Of a DNA stretch of 64,000 bases, positions 24,449 through 34,354 are shown piece after piece. The stretch covers positions 1 to 64,000 of the forward strand of contig DASVOS010000018.1 of NCBI GenBank assembly GCA_036383255.1. Reading direction: 5' to 3'. Source of the DNA: Gammaproteobacteria bacterium. GTDB taxonomy: Bacteria > Pseudomonadota > Gammaproteobacteria > Natronospirales > REEB76. Numbering within the stretch: position 1 is the first letter of the stretch; the number at the start of each line of letters is the position of its first letter. The translations under genes were made by a program, and so were the position numbers. The notes under the pieces are model-generated. The model saw only the letters and a program-made list of their open reading frames with translations, had not been told where the DNA came from and searched no databases.

Positions 24449-27267
24449 AACGGAACTTCGAGGGTCCCGTAGAGCTGGTTCTCGCCGCCCGCATCGAAGC
24501 CGTGGGCCGCGCCCACCACCAGCCGCACGTTCAGGATGTAGAAGATGCTGAGGTCCGAGACCCACTCGGTACCGGCGCTGCGCGAATAGCGCAGGGGACG
24601 GCTGCCCTGGTTCCAGGTGCCTCCGGCGTCGAAGTACACCCGCAGCGAGAAATCGTGCACGCCCACCGGCGGCAGGCGCAGGCCCGCCTCGGGGCGCATG
24701 ATGGGGATGCGCAGGCCGACGCTGGCGAGCCGCATGCGCCGCCCGGTGAGCCCGCCGAGGTCGGTGGGGTAGCCGGGGAACGCGAAGTCGCGCCGGTCGA
24801 ACAGCAGTTGCGCCGCGGGCGTTCCGAAGCCGGGGTCGAGGGTGCCGCCCAGGTTGAAGGGCTGGATGCCCTCGGTCCCGTAGCCTTCGAGGTAACGCAG
24901 CGTCACCACCGCCTCGTCTCCCGCGCGGATGAACTCGTTCCAGTCCAGGCGGTAAGCGCGGCCGGTGAAATCGCTGGGGAAGACATCGCTGCTCTCGGCC
25001 ACAAAAGTCACGTCGCGACCGTCATCGGGGCTGATGGAGATGGGCCAGTTCTTGGTGCTGTTCCAGCGCAGGGCCACGCCCGCGGCGGAGTCGCGCGCCG
25101 GCAGCAGCGGCGCGCCGAGGTCGTAGCGGTCCTCCTCGGAGTCGCTGGCGGCGCCGACGCTGAAGGTGATGTCACGCTCCAGGCTCGGCCAGGGTTTCTG
25201 CCACAGGGCCTGCAGCCGGTCCTGGCGGCGGATGCGCACCAGGGTGCTGTTGTTGTCGGAGGTGTCCACGCTGTAGAGCCGCGCCGCCAGGAACTGCAGC
25301 CGGTCGGCATAGGCATATAGGAAGCTGCCGCCGGGGGAGCCGTGCTGCACCTCGTAGTTGAGGTCCGCCGCGTAGAAGTGCACGCCCAGGGCGTCCTGGC
25401 CGCTGGTGAGGGCGCCGACCGTCGTCATGTCCGGGCCGACGGTCAGCTCCGGCATCCAGTAGGCCGGCAGCAGGCTGGACCACGGCGAGTAATCACCCTG
25501 TTCCGCCTCCACGTGGGGTGCCGCCGGCAGCGCCGCATAGTGGCGCGGCTCCGGCGCGAGCGGCGCGGCGAAGGCATTGTCCGCCGGCAGGCGGTAGAGG
25601 TCGTAGCCTGCAGCGGTGTAGCCCAGGTAGTAGATCTCCCCGTCCTTGCCCATGCTGGGCTCGAAGGCGCCGGTGTCCACGCGCGTCAGCGTGGCGATGG
25701 CGCCGCCGGCACGCTGCACGCGGCGCAGGTTGTAGACGCCGTCCGCATCGGAGGTGAACAGCACCGCGCTGCCGTCCGGCGTGTAGCGCGGATCGGCCGC
25801 GTTGCCCACGCCTTCCGCCAGCACCTGCCACTGATGCGTGGCGAAGGAGAACTCCTCCAGGTCCCAGCGCCGGCCCGGACGCCAGACCGCCGCCGCCAGA
25901 TGCTCGCCGTCCGGCGACCAGTCGATGCCTCCCAGGATCTCGCCAGCTTCGCCGGTCCATACCGTCTCGGGGTTTTGGCCCTGTGCGTCCAGCAGCACCA
26001 GGCTGCTCTTCCCGAGTTCCACGTGGACCGCGGCGATGCGCGCTCCATCCGGCGCCCAGGCGCCGTAGTGGTAGCGGCCGCAGCGGGTGAGGCGCTTCAC
26101 GTCGCCGGAGTCCGGGTCCACGCGGTAGAGGTCGAAGTTCACGTAGTACTCGTGGCAGAACTCGGGACGCGCCACCAGGAGGCCCGCTTTCGCGCTCCAG
26201 TCGAGCCGTGCCGGCGCGAAGGTATCCGCCAGCTCGCGGCTACCCTGCCCCGGCGTCCACACCATGATGGCAGGCTGGCGGTGCCAGTCGTCCCGCACGT
26301 AGAACACGCGGCCGTCGTCTGCCGCCCGTGGCGAGGCGGTACCGAAGCCATGCTCGGTGAGGCGCTCCCCCTCCACTAGCGGCGCGCCTTTCGGGTACGG
26401 CGGCGCGCCGTAGCGCTCCTCGAGGTAACGGCTGAACTTCGGCCACACGTCCGGCACGTCATCGTCGTTAAGCGTCTCCTCGAAGTTGCTGCCGACCCGG
26501 AACGGGATGAGGTGATCGCTGTAGTTCTCCACCAATGCCGGGATGGATTGCTTGCCGTAGGCCTGATCCAGGAACTGGTAGAAGTCCACGCCGTAGAGAT
26601 AGGGCAGCGTGCCGCCCGGCCACTCGGTGACGCCAGCCATGGTCACCTGGGACCAGGGACGCACACCCTGCTGCACCTCGGCGCGCATGTACATGGAGTA
26701 GAGGCTGCTCTGCCCGCGCCCGACACCGGCCGCGGCATCGGTCTCGTCGTATACCGCCAGGCCCTCCAGCAGCATCAGTGGCTGGAACGCGCCGGGGAAC
26801 AGCAGCTCGTTGCGGCCGAAGATGTGGTGGCGCATGAACGCAGGTGCGCCCTCAGCCTTGTCGAGCTGCAGCACGTGGGTGTATTCGTGGGTGATGAGCA
26901 GCCGGAACCAGTCGTCGAAATCCTCGAGGGAATCGAGGTCGTCAGGCGGCGTCACATAGAGTTCCACGTGGTCGCGGGGGAACGAGGTGGTGAGGCCGTT
27001 CGGCAGGTCCACATGGTCGGTGAGCACGAGCTGCACCCGCTCGCGCGGCTGCCAGCCGAACCGGGGATCCAGGAGCGTGGCGGTCTGCTCCGCCACGTCT
27101 AGCATGTGGGCTGCCAGCTTCTCCTCGCCGGTGTGGTAGACCAGGATGAAGCGCTGGCTCTCGAGGGTGCGCCAGTCGAGGCTGGGATCCAGTGCGGCGG
27201 CCGGCGGCGCGTACAGTGCCGCGAGCGAGAGGAGCATCAGAACCAGACCCGCGTGGACGCTTCTCAT
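24445..27267 (-). CDS. Exported zinc metallopeptidase / beta-propeller / C-terminal barrel fusion
   Basis: This encodes 940 residues. A signal peptide (about 1-25, ending PPAAA) leads into a gluzincin-like peptidase domain (~27-290): HEYTH at 127-131 and Glu168 in LLEGLAVYDE give an HExxH...E zinc site. Residues ~305-600 are TolB/WD40-like blades (ADDGRVFYVRDD, YGAWAPDGARIAAVHV, IDWSPDGEHLAAAVW, RYTPDGSAVLFTSDADG, MGKDGEIYYLG). The C-terminal ~290 residues have the amphipathic strands of a BamA/TamA-type outer-membrane barrel (SVGAASDSEEDRY, GGTLDPGFGTPAAQLLF, FSLRVYFDAGGTW) and end in a terminal Phe (LYGTLEVPF), the usual BAM signal. This suggests a peptidase displayed at or just inside the outer membrane. 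Likely co-transcribed with hslO (24 nt upstream). Substrate unknown. Confidence 0.85.
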   Translation of the reverse strand: MRSVHAGLVLMLLSLAALYAPPAAALDPSLDWRTLESQRFILVYHTGEEKLAAHMLDVAEQTATLLDPRFGWQPRERVQLVLTDHVDLPNGLTTSFPRDHVELYVTPPDDLDSLEDFDDWFRLLITHEYTHVLQLDKAEGAPAFMRHHIFGRNELLFPGAFQPLMLLEGLAVYDETDAAAGVGRGQSSLYSMYMRAEVQQGVRPWSQVTMAGVTEWPGGTLPYLYGVDFYQFLDQAYGKQSIPALVENYSDHLIPFRVGSNFEETLNDDDVPDVWPKFSRYLEERYGAPPYPKGAPLVEGERLTEHGFGTASPRAADDGRVFYVRDDWHRQPAIMVWTPGQGSRELADTFAPARLDWSAKAGLLVARPEFCHEYYVNFDLYRVDPDSGDVKRLTRCGRYHYGAWAPDGARIAAVHVELGKSSLVLLDAQGQNPETVWTGEAGEILGGIDWSPDGEHLAAAVWRPGRRWDLEEFSFATHQWQVLAEGVGNAADPRYTPDGSAVLFTSDADGVYNLRRVQRAGGAIATLTRVDTGAFEPSMGKDGEIYYLGYTAAGYDLYRLPADNAFAAPLAPEPRHYAALPAAPHVEAEQGDYSPWSSLLPAYWMPELTVGPDMTTVGALTSGQDALGVHFYAADLNYEVQHGSPGGSFLYAYADRLQFLAARLYSVDTSDNNSTLVRIRRQDRLQALWQKPWPSLERDITFSVGAASDSEEDRYDLGAPLLPARDSAAGVALRWNSTKNWPISISPDDGRDVTFVAESSDVFPSDFTGRAYRLDWNEFIRAGDEAVVTLRYLEGYGTEGIQPFNLGGTLDPGFGTPAAQLLFDRRDFAFPGYPTDLGGLTGRRMRLASVGLRIPIMRPEAGLRLPPVGVHDFSLRVYFDAGGTWNQGSRPLRYSRSAGTEWVSDLSIFYILNVRLVVGAAHGFDAGGENQLYGTLEVPF

Positions 27268-27291
27268 GGCCGTCTCCTGGTACTTTTCTTG

Positions 27292-28170
27292 TCAGTGTTT
27301 CGCGCTGCCGCCCGGTGGATGGAAGGGGCCGCTGAACAGGGACTCCACGTCCACCACGTCGAAACTGTAGCGCCGCCCGCAGAATTCGCAATCCACATCC
27401 ACGCTGCCCTGCTCCTTGAGGATGGACAGCACCTCGTCGTGGCCGAGGCCCCGCAGGGTGTCCTCGATGCGCCCGCGGGAGCACTGGCAGCGGAACGCCA
27501 CCGGCGCGCCCTCGAACAGGCGCACGTCATCCTCGTTGTAGAGGCGGTGCAGTATCTCCTGGGCCGACAGCCCTTCCAGCTCATCTTGCTTGAGGGTGTC
27601 GCTCAAAACTGTGACGTGCTGCCAGGCATCGGACTCGCCCTGGCGGTCCGGCATCATCTGCAGCAGCAGGCCCGAGGCGCTGCCGTCGCCGGCGGTCAGC
27701 CACAGGCGCGTGGCGAGCTGCTCGGAGCGCGCGAAGTAGCTCTCCAGGGAACTGGAGAGGGAGGTCCCCTCCAGGGGCACGATGCTCTGGTAGCGCTCGG
27801 CCTTGCCCCGTTGCTCGATGGTCATCACCAGGCGCCCGTCCCCCACCAGCTCTCGGAAACTCAAGGAGGCGAGCTCACCGCCCCAGCGGGCGAGGCCGCG
27901 CAGGTTGAGGTCACTGGTGCACTGCACCACGAGGAGGTGCACCGGACCCGCGCCCTGGATCTGCAGGGTGATGTTGCCGTCGAACTTGAGGGTGGCGGAG
28001 AGCAGCACCGCGGCGGCCATGGCCTCGCCCAGCAGGCCGCGCACCGGCGCGGGATAGTCCTGGCGCTCCAGCGCCGCGCGCCAGCTCGCATCCAGGTGCA
28101 CGTGCCGGCCCTGCACCGGCAGCGTCTCGAAGATGAAGCGTCTCAGGGTGTCGTGCTCGCTCATGTCCAT
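27292..28170 (-). CDS. hslO: Redox-regulated chaperone Hsp33
   Basis: Holdase activated by oxidation in the cytoplasm. It has 292 residues. The N-terminal domain has LLGEAMAAAVLLSATLKFDGNITLQIQGAGPVHLLVVQC and EGTSLSSSLESYFARSEQ. The C-terminal zinc switch is intact: CxC in FRCQCSRGRIEDTL and CxxC in CEFCGRRYSFD. The start is either ATG 28170 (MDMSEHD) or ATG 28164. It follows gatB by 79 nt, with a hairpin (CGGCCTC / GAGGCCG at 28216-28235) in the gap that lacks a T-run in this direction. It precedes the barrel peptidase by 24 nt. Confidence 0.95.
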   Translation of the reverse strand: MDMSEHDTLRRFIFETLPVQGRHVHLDASWRAALERQDYPAPVRGLLGEAMAAAVLLSATLKFDGNITLQIQGAGPVHLLVVQCTSDLNLRGLARWGGELASLSFRELVGDGRLVMTIEQRGKAERYQSIVPLEGTSLSSSLESYFARSEQLATRLWLTAGDGSASGLLLQMMPDRQGESDAWQHVTVLSDTLKQDELEGLSAQEILHRLYNEDDVRLFEGAPVAFRCQCSRGRIEDTLRGLGHDEVLSILKEQGSVDVDCEFCGRRYSFDVVDVESLFSGPFHPPGGSAKH

Positions 28171-28249
28171 CCGTAGTCTCGGGAAGCGGGGAACATCCCG
28201 ATGTATGGGCAGGGGCGGCCTCGTTCAAGAGGCCGTCTCTTGCTCGGTC

Positions 28250-29683
28250 TCAGCCCTTGAGTTTCTTCAACAGTAGCTCGTTGACCTGGGCCGGATTGCC
28301 CTTGCCCTTGGTGGCCTTCATGACCTGGCCGACGAAGAAGGCGAACAGCTTGTCCTTGCCGGAACGGTACTCGGCGAGCTGGCCCGGATTCGCGGCCATC
28401 ACCTCGTCGATGACCTTCTCGATGGCGCCGCTGTCGGTGATCTGCTTCAGGCCCTTCTTGGCGATGATCGCATCCGCGTCGCCCTCGCCGGCCCACATCG
28501 CCTCGAACACCTCCTTGGCGATCTTGCCGGAGATGGTGTTGTCGTGGATGCGCTTCAGCATCCCCGCCAGCATGGCGGCGCTCACCGGGCTGTCCGCGAT
28601 CTCCTTGCCATCCTTGTTGAGGGCGGCGGAGAACTCGCCCATCACCCAGTTGGCGGCGAGCTTGCCCTCGCCGTTCGCCTTCACCACGTCCTCGTAGTAG
28701 GCCGCGAGCTCGCGGCTGGCGGTGAGCAGGCCCGCGTCGTAGGCGGAGAGGCCGTAGGACCCCATGAAGCGCTGCTTCTTGGCGTCCGGCAGCTCCGGCA
28801 GCGTGCCCCTCACCTCGGCGATGAACGCGGGCGGGATATCGAGCGGCAACAGGTCCGGGTCGGGGAAATACCGGTAGTCGTTCGCCTCTTCCTTGGCGCG
28901 CATGGAGCGGGTCTCGTCCCGGTCCGAGTCGTACAGGCGGGTCTCCTGCACCACCTTGCCGCCGCCCTCGATCACCTCGATCTGGCGCTGCACCTCGTGC
29001 AGGATCGCCTTCTCCACGAAGCGGAAGGAATTGATGTTCTTGAGCTCGGCACGGGTGCCGAACTTGGGCGAGCCCTTCGGGCGCACCGAGACGTTGGCAT
29101 CGCAGCGGAACGAGCCTTCCTGCATGTTGCCGTCGCAGATCTCGAGGTAGCGCACCAGGCTGTGCAGCTTCTTGAGGTAGGCCACCGCCTCCCTGGCGGA
29201 ACGCAGATCCGGTTCCGAGACGATCTCGAGGAGCGGCGTACCGGCGCGGTTCAGGTCCACCGCGGTGGCGGCGCCGAAGCCCTCGTGCAGGGACTTGCCG
29301 GCGTCCTCCTCCAGGTGCGCGCGGGTGATGCCGATGCGCTTCACCGTGCCGTCATCCAGCTCGATGTCGAGGTGGCCCTTCGCCACCACCGGCAGCTCGT
29401 ACTGGCTGATCTGGTAGCCCTTGGGCAGGTCCGGGTAGAAGTAGTTCTTGCGGGCGAACACCGAATGCTCGGCCACGGTGGCGCCGATGGCGAGGCCGAG
29501 CTTGACCGCCATGCGTACCGCCTCCTTGTTCAGCACCGGCAGCACACCAGGGTAGGCGAGGTCCACGAGGTTGGCCTGGCTGTTGGGCAGCGCGCCGAAC
29601 TCGGTGGAAGCGGCGGAGAACAGCTTGCTCTTAGTGAGCAGCTGGGTGTGGACCTCAAGGCCGATTACTGTTTCCCATTCCAT
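28250..29683 (-). CDS. gatB: Asp/Glu-tRNA(Asn/Gln) amidotransferase subunit B
   Basis: The kinase/tRNA-binding subunit of GatCAB, which amidates mischarged Glu-tRNA(Gln) or Asp-tRNA(Asn). It has 477 residues. Features: [20 protein letters not shown] at the N-terminus, the cradle-domain signature [45 protein letters not shown] and [13 protein letters not shown]. The C-terminal helical and YqeY-like tail (residues ~330-477) ends [14 protein letters not shown]. It is 2 nt after gatA. Presence of GatCAB implies that at least one of AsnRS or GlnRS is missing or backed up in this organism. Confidence 0.97.
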   Translation of the reverse strand: MEWETVIGLEVHTQLLTKSKLFSAASTEFGALPNSQANLVDLAYPGVLPVLNKEAVRMAVKLGLAIGATVAEHSVFARKNYFYPDLPKGYQISQYELPVVAKGHLDIELDDGTVKRIGITRAHLEEDAGKSLHEGFGAATAVDLNRAGTPLLEIVSEPDLRSAREAVAYLKKLHSLVRYLEICDGNMQEGSFRCDANVSVRPKGSPKFGTRAELKNINSFRFVEKAILHEVQRQIEVIEGGGKVVQETRLYDSDRDETRSMRAKEEANDYRYFPDPDLLPLDIPPAFIAEVRGTLPELPDAKKQRFMGSYGLSAYDAGLLTASRELAAYYEDVVKANGEGKLAANWVMGEFSAALNKDGKEIADSPVSAAMLAGMLKRIHDNTISGKIAKEVFEAMWAGEGDADAIIAKKGLKQITDSGAIEKVIDEVMAANPGQLAEYRSGKDKLFAFFVGQVMKATKGKGNPAQVNELLLKKLKG

Positions 29684-29685
29684 GT

Positions 29686-31149
29686 TCAGTTCTCGTAATT
29701 CTTAGGCAGACGCAGGTGCCAGTCGGTCTCCCGCTGGTACTGGTGCGCGGCCGCGAGCATGCGGCCCTCGTCGAAGTAGTTGCCGATGATCTGCAGGCCG
29801 ACGGGCAGGCCGTCCACGAAGCCGGCGGGGATGGACAGGCCAGGCAGGCCCGCCAGGTTCACGCCGTTGGCGTAGATGTCGTTCAGGTACATGGTGATCG
29901 GGTCATCGGTCTTCTCGCCGAGCTTGAAGGCGGTGCCAGGAGCGGTCGGCCCCATGATCACGTCCACCTGCTTGAAGGCTTCCAGGAAATCCTGGCGGAT
30001 CAGGCTGCGGGTCTTCTGGGCCTTGAGGTAGTAGGCGTCGTAGTAGCCGGCTGAGAGCACGTAGGTGCCGGTCATGATGCGGCGCTTCACCTCGGCACCG
30101 AAGCCCTCGCCGCGGCTGCGCATGTAGAGGTCGGTGAGGTCCATCGGATCGGTGCAGCGGTGGCCATAGCGCACGCCGTCGAAGCGAGCCAGGTTCGAGG
30201 AGCATTCCGCCGGCGCCACGACGTAATAGGTGGGCACCGAGAGCCAGAAGTTCGGCAGGCTCGCTTCCTGCACCGTGGCGCCGAGCTTCTTGTACACGCC
30301 GATGGCGTCCTGTACCGCCGCCGCGACCTTGGCATCCAAGCCCTTGTCGAAGAACTCCTTGGGCACGCCGATGCGCAGGCCCTTCACGGACTCTCCGAGT
30401 CCGGCCACGTAGTCCGGCACCGGCTTGTCGACGCTGGTGGAGTCGCGCTCGTCATGGCCCGCCATCACCCGCATGATCATGGCGGCGTCTTCCGCCGAGT
30501 AGGTGATGATGCCGGCCTGGTCCAGGCTCGAGGCGAAGGCCACGATGCCGTAGCGCGACACGCGTCCGTAGGTGGGCTTGATGCCGGTGGCGCCGACGAG
30601 CGCCGCCGGCTGGCGGATGGACCCGCCGGTGTCGGTGGCGGTGGCAGCCGGCGCGAGGCGCGCCGCCACGATGGCTGCGGAGCCGCCGGAGGAGCCGCCG
30701 GGCACGCGCGTCTCATCCCAGGGATTCTTCACCGGACCGTAGAAGCTGGTCTCGTTGGAGGAGCCCATGGCGAACTCGTCCATGTTGGCCTTGCCTAGCA
30801 GCACCGTGCCGGCCTTCTTGAGCCGCTCCACCACGGTCGCGTCGTAGGGCGAGACGAAGTTATCCAGCATCTTCGAGCCGCAGGTGGTGCGCACCCCCTC
30901 GGTGCAGAAGATGTCCTTGTGCACGATGGGCAGGCCTTCCAGCGGGCCACCCTGGCCCGCGGCGATGCGCTTGTCGGAGGCGCGCGCCTCGGCCAGGGCC
31001 GAGTCCTTGAGCACGCTGATGAAGGCGTTGAGCTTGGGGTTGAAGCGCTCGATGCGCTCCAGGAACGCGCGAGTCAGCTCTTCGCTCGAGACCTTCTTGG
31101 CCTTGAGGTCGCGCGCCAGTTCAGCCAATGATTTTTTGTGAATAGCCAT
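29686..31149 (-). CDS. gatA: Asp/Glu-tRNA(Asn/Gln) amidotransferase subunit A
   Basis: Glutaminase subunit of GatCAB, of the amidase-signature family. It has 487 residues. The Ser-cisSer-Lys triad is visible: Lys78 in IVHKDIF, Ser153 in GGSSGGSAA and nucleophile Ser177 in [11 protein letters not shown]. Its stop is 2 nt from the gatB start. Unlike the usual tight gatC-gatA junction, 174 nt separate it from gatC, and most of that is copy A of the dispersed structured repeat. A gene-proximal 31 nt (31150-31180) is AT-rich and could hold a separate promoter, though none is obvious. Confidence 0.97.
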   Translation of the reverse strand: MAIHKKSLAELARDLKAKKVSSEELTRAFLERIERFNPKLNAFISVLKDSALAEARASDKRIAAGQGGPLEGLPIVHKDIFCTEGVRTTCGSKMLDNFVSPYDATVVERLKKAGTVLLGKANMDEFAMGSSNETSFYGPVKNPWDETRVPGGSSGGSAAIVAARLAPAATATDTGGSIRQPAALVGATGIKPTYGRVSRYGIVAFASSLDQAGIITYSAEDAAMIMRVMAGHDERDSTSVDKPVPDYVAGLGESVKGLRIGVPKEFFDKGLDAKVAAAVQDAIGVYKKLGATVQEASLPNFWLSVPTYYVVAPAECSSNLARFDGVRYGHRCTDPMDLTDLYMRSRGEGFGAEVKRRIMTGTYVLSAGYYDAYYLKAQKTRSLIRQDFLEAFKQVDVIMGPTAPGTAFKLGEKTDDPITMYLNDIYANGVNLAGLPGLSIPAGFVDGLPVGLQIIGNYFDEGRMLAAAHQYQRETDWHLRLPKNYEN

Positions 31150-31180
31150 TTTTTGATCTACCCAAAATTCACATAATGTT

Positions 31181-31327
31181 CATGAGCCCTTCCCAAAAGC
31201 GTTACGAGCGAAGGCAGGACTAAGCGCGCGAGGCGAGCAACCGGAGCGTACTCTTGGTGTACGTGAGGATTGCGAGCCGAAGCGCAACGACGCCATGCCG
31301 AGCGCAGTAGCTTTTGGAAGGGCTCAT
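31181..31327 (+). repeat. Dispersed ~140-nt structured element, copy A, between gatC and gatA
   Basis: Terminal inverted repeats at 31182-31200 and 31310-31327 (ATGAGCCCTTCCCAAAAGC against GCTTTTGGAAGGGCTCAT, one bulged base). The tip stem is CGTAC / GTACG (31247-31251 with 31259-31263) around TCTTGGT. The right terminus contains the gatC stop codon. It aligns with 18338-18478 and 62509-62649. The short open frames across it are not genes. Confidence 0.9.
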
Positions 31328-31614
31328 TCGACGACTTTCGGGACGAGGTACAGCCCGGCCTCCACCTGGGGGGCGTTCTGCTGGTAACGGTCCCGGTCCA
31401 CCTGGGCGACGGCGGCATCCTCCCGCATGGGTTGGGTCAGGCCGACCAGGGGGTGGGCCATGGGCTGGACCGAGGCGGTATCGGCCTTCTCGAGCTGGGC
31501 CACGAACTCCAGGATGCTGGACAGGTTCTTGGCGTAGGCCGGGATGTCCTGCTCGGCTATGGCGAGCCGCGCGAGACGGGCGATGGCCTTCACGTCGTCC
31601 GGGGTCAGGGACAT
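31324..31614 (-). CDS. gatC: Asp/Glu-tRNA(Asn/Gln) amidotransferase subunit C
   Basis: The small subunit that stabilises the GatA-GatB interface. It has 96 residues, typical length, starting MSLTPDDVKAIARLARLAI and carrying DIPAYAKNLSSILEFVAQLEKADT, PMAHPLVGLTQPMREDAA (the belt region) and the terminal YLVPKVVE. The start ATG is preceded by CCGGAGCG. It is divergent from mreB with 121 nt between. Its stop codon is part of the terminal inverted repeat of copy A, so the element reaches into the coding sequence by three to four bases. Confidence 0.95.
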   Translation of the reverse strand: MSLTPDDVKAIARLARLAIAEQDIPAYAKNLSSILEFVAQLEKADTASVQPMAHPLVGLTQPMREDAAVAQVDRDRYQQNAPQVEAGLYLVPKVVE

Positions 31615-31666
31615 GGGCGCTCCGGGGAAAAACTTGCGGAAACAGTGAATTATCGCACAAAGCTGC

Positions 31667-32779
<1,113 letters not shown>

Positions 32780-32932
32780 ACCCCGCTCCGGATGCCCGCC
32801 CCTGTTGCGGGCAAGCCCCCCGGGCCGCAAACTAGCGCATACCAATATATGCGGCGGTTCCTGAGGTCCCGGTGCCCATCCCCTGCCCGCTGAACGCCCT
32901 CTGCCACCAGCCGCTCCCGGGAGCGCGCTGAG

Positions 32933-33856
32933 GTGGCCGTCTTCCGCCGCCAGCGCGCACCCCAGCTCTTCTCCAGCCGCCCCGCCAGCGCGCTACGCAC
33001 CCTGTTCTGCATCGTGGCCGCCATCGTGCTGATGGCCTACGACCACCAGACCGGGCGCCTCAAGCAGATGCATGCCGCGCTCTCCACCCTCGTCTGGCCG
33101 GTGCAGGTGATCGTGGATGCGCCCAACTCGCTGCTGCGCTGGGCCGGCGAGAAACTCGCCACGCACACCGCGCTCGTCAACGAGAACGCCGCGCTCAAGA
33201 GCCAGCTCACCCAGGCCAGCGTGGCGCTGCAGCGGTTCGCCGCGTTGCAGCAGGATAACGAGCGCCTGCGCAGCCTGATGCAGGCCACCACACGCGTGAG
33301 CGGACGCATCAGCGTGGCGGTGGTCCTGTCCGCGGCGCTTGACCCCTTCCGCCACCGGGTGGTGATAGACAAGGGCACCCATGACGGCGTGTTCGAGGGC
33401 CAGACGGTGCTCGACGCCTACGGCATCGTCGGCCAGGTGACGCGCGCCGATCCCCTGGCCTCGGAGGTGACGCTCGTCAGCGATCCCGGCCAGGCGATCC
33501 AGGTGGAGGTGAACCGCACCGGCCTGCGCACGCTCGCCCGGGGCAGCGCCGACCTCACCCAGCTCACGCTCCCCTTCATCACCAACAGCGCCGACGTGAA
33601 GGAAGGCGACCTGGTGGTGAGCTCGGGACTGGGCGGGCGCTACCCGCCAGGCTACCCGGTCGGCGTCATCAGCCACTTCGAGCGCATCCCGGCCGAGCCC
33701 TTCGCGGACGTCACGGCCCGCACAGCGGCGGACCTGAGCCACGGCCACGAGGTGCTGCTGTACTGGCCCTCGCAACAGCCGCCGCCGTCAGAACTACCGC
33801 CTAAGCCGGCGCCTGCGGCGAAGACGCCGCCCAAGCCCGGACGGAGGGGAGCGTGA
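32933..33856 (+). CDS. mreC: Rod shape-determining protein MreC
   Basis: Bitopic inner-membrane protein that activates the PBP2-RodA synthase. It has 307 residues with a GTG start. The N-terminal basic region is followed by one membrane helix (TLFCIVAAIVLMAYD, ~22-38), a coiled coil (ALVNENAALKSQLTQASVALQRFAALQQDNERLRSLM, ~78-114), and the periplasmic double beta-barrel domain (VVIDKGTHDGVFEGQTVLDAYGIVGQVTRADP, TRTLARGS-type strands). The Pro-rich tail (PPPSELPPKPAPAAKTPPKPGRR) is probably disordered. Overlaps mreD by GTGA. Confidence 0.95.
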   Translation: MAVFRRQRAPQLFSSRPASALRTLFCIVAAIVLMAYDHQTGRLKQMHAALSTLVWPVQVIVDAPNSLLRWAGEKLATHTALVNENAALKSQLTQASVALQRFAALQQDNERLRSLMQATTRVSGRISVAVVLSAALDPFRHRVVIDKGTHDGVFEGQTVLDAYGIVGQVTRADPLASEVTLVSDPGQAIQVEVNRTGLRTLARGSADLTQLTLPFITNSADVKEGDLVVSSGLGGRYPPGYPVGVISHFERIPAEPFADVTARTAADLSHGHEVLLYWPSQQPPPSELPPKPAPAAKTPPKPGRRGA

Positions 33857-34344
33857 GGGAGTTCTCCTCGCCCCGCGGCCTTTGGTTCATCGCCGCGAGC
33901 TACCTCGCGGCCCTGGTGCTCACGGTGTGGCCGCTGCCCGACTGGGCCGAGATGTTCCGTCCTCTCTGGGTGCCGATGGTCACCATCTACTGGTGCCTGT
34001 GGCTGCCGGAACGAGTGGGCGTGATCACCGCGTTCATGGCGGGCCTGCTGGTGGATGCGCTCTCAGGCACGCTGCTCGGCGAGCATGCGCTGGCGCTGGT
34101 GCTGGTGGCCTGGGCCGCGCTCTGGCTGCACCTGCAGGTGCGCGTTTATCCATGGTGGCAGCAGTGCGTGGTGGTGGCGGCGATCCTGGTCCTGAACGGC
34201 CTCGCGCTGTTCTGGGTGGACGGCATGCTGGGCTATACCCAGGGCGCCGGGCTGCGCTGGATGCCGGTGCTGGTGAGCGCGGTGTTCTGGCCCTGGATCC
34301 TGCAGGTGATGGCGCGCCTGCACCAGCGCTACCAGGTGGGATGA
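33853..34344 (+). CDS. mreD: Rod shape-determining protein MreD
   Basis: This encodes 163 residues, GTG start overlapping the mreC stop. It is a polytopic inner-membrane partner of MreC with five predicted helices: LWFIAASYLAALVLTVWPL, LWVPMVTIYWCLWLPERVGVITAFMAGLLVDALSGTLLGEHALALVLVAW, and VVVAAILVLNGLALFW among them. GLLVDALSGTLLGEHAL is the most conserved segment of the family. The next gene, PBP2, starts 10 nt after the stop. Confidence 0.93.
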   Translation: MREFSSPRGLWFIAASYLAALVLTVWPLPDWAEMFRPLWVPMVTIYWCLWLPERVGVITAFMAGLLVDALSGTLLGEHALALVLVAWAALWLHLQVRVYPWWQQCVVVAAILVLNGLALFWVDGMLGYTQGAGLRWMPVLVSAVFWPWILQVMARLHQRYQVG

Positions 34345-34354
34345 CCAGCAGCCC

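Noticed and set aside
28216-28235. Hairpin after gatB as an intrinsic terminator
   Set aside because: The CGGCCTC/GAGGCCG stem is not followed by a T-run on the minus strand; gatB and hslO may be co-transcribed.
32790-32820. Stem GCCCGC/GCGGGC after mreB as terminator
   Set aside because: Only six pairs and no T-run; mreC and mreD must be transcribed through it.
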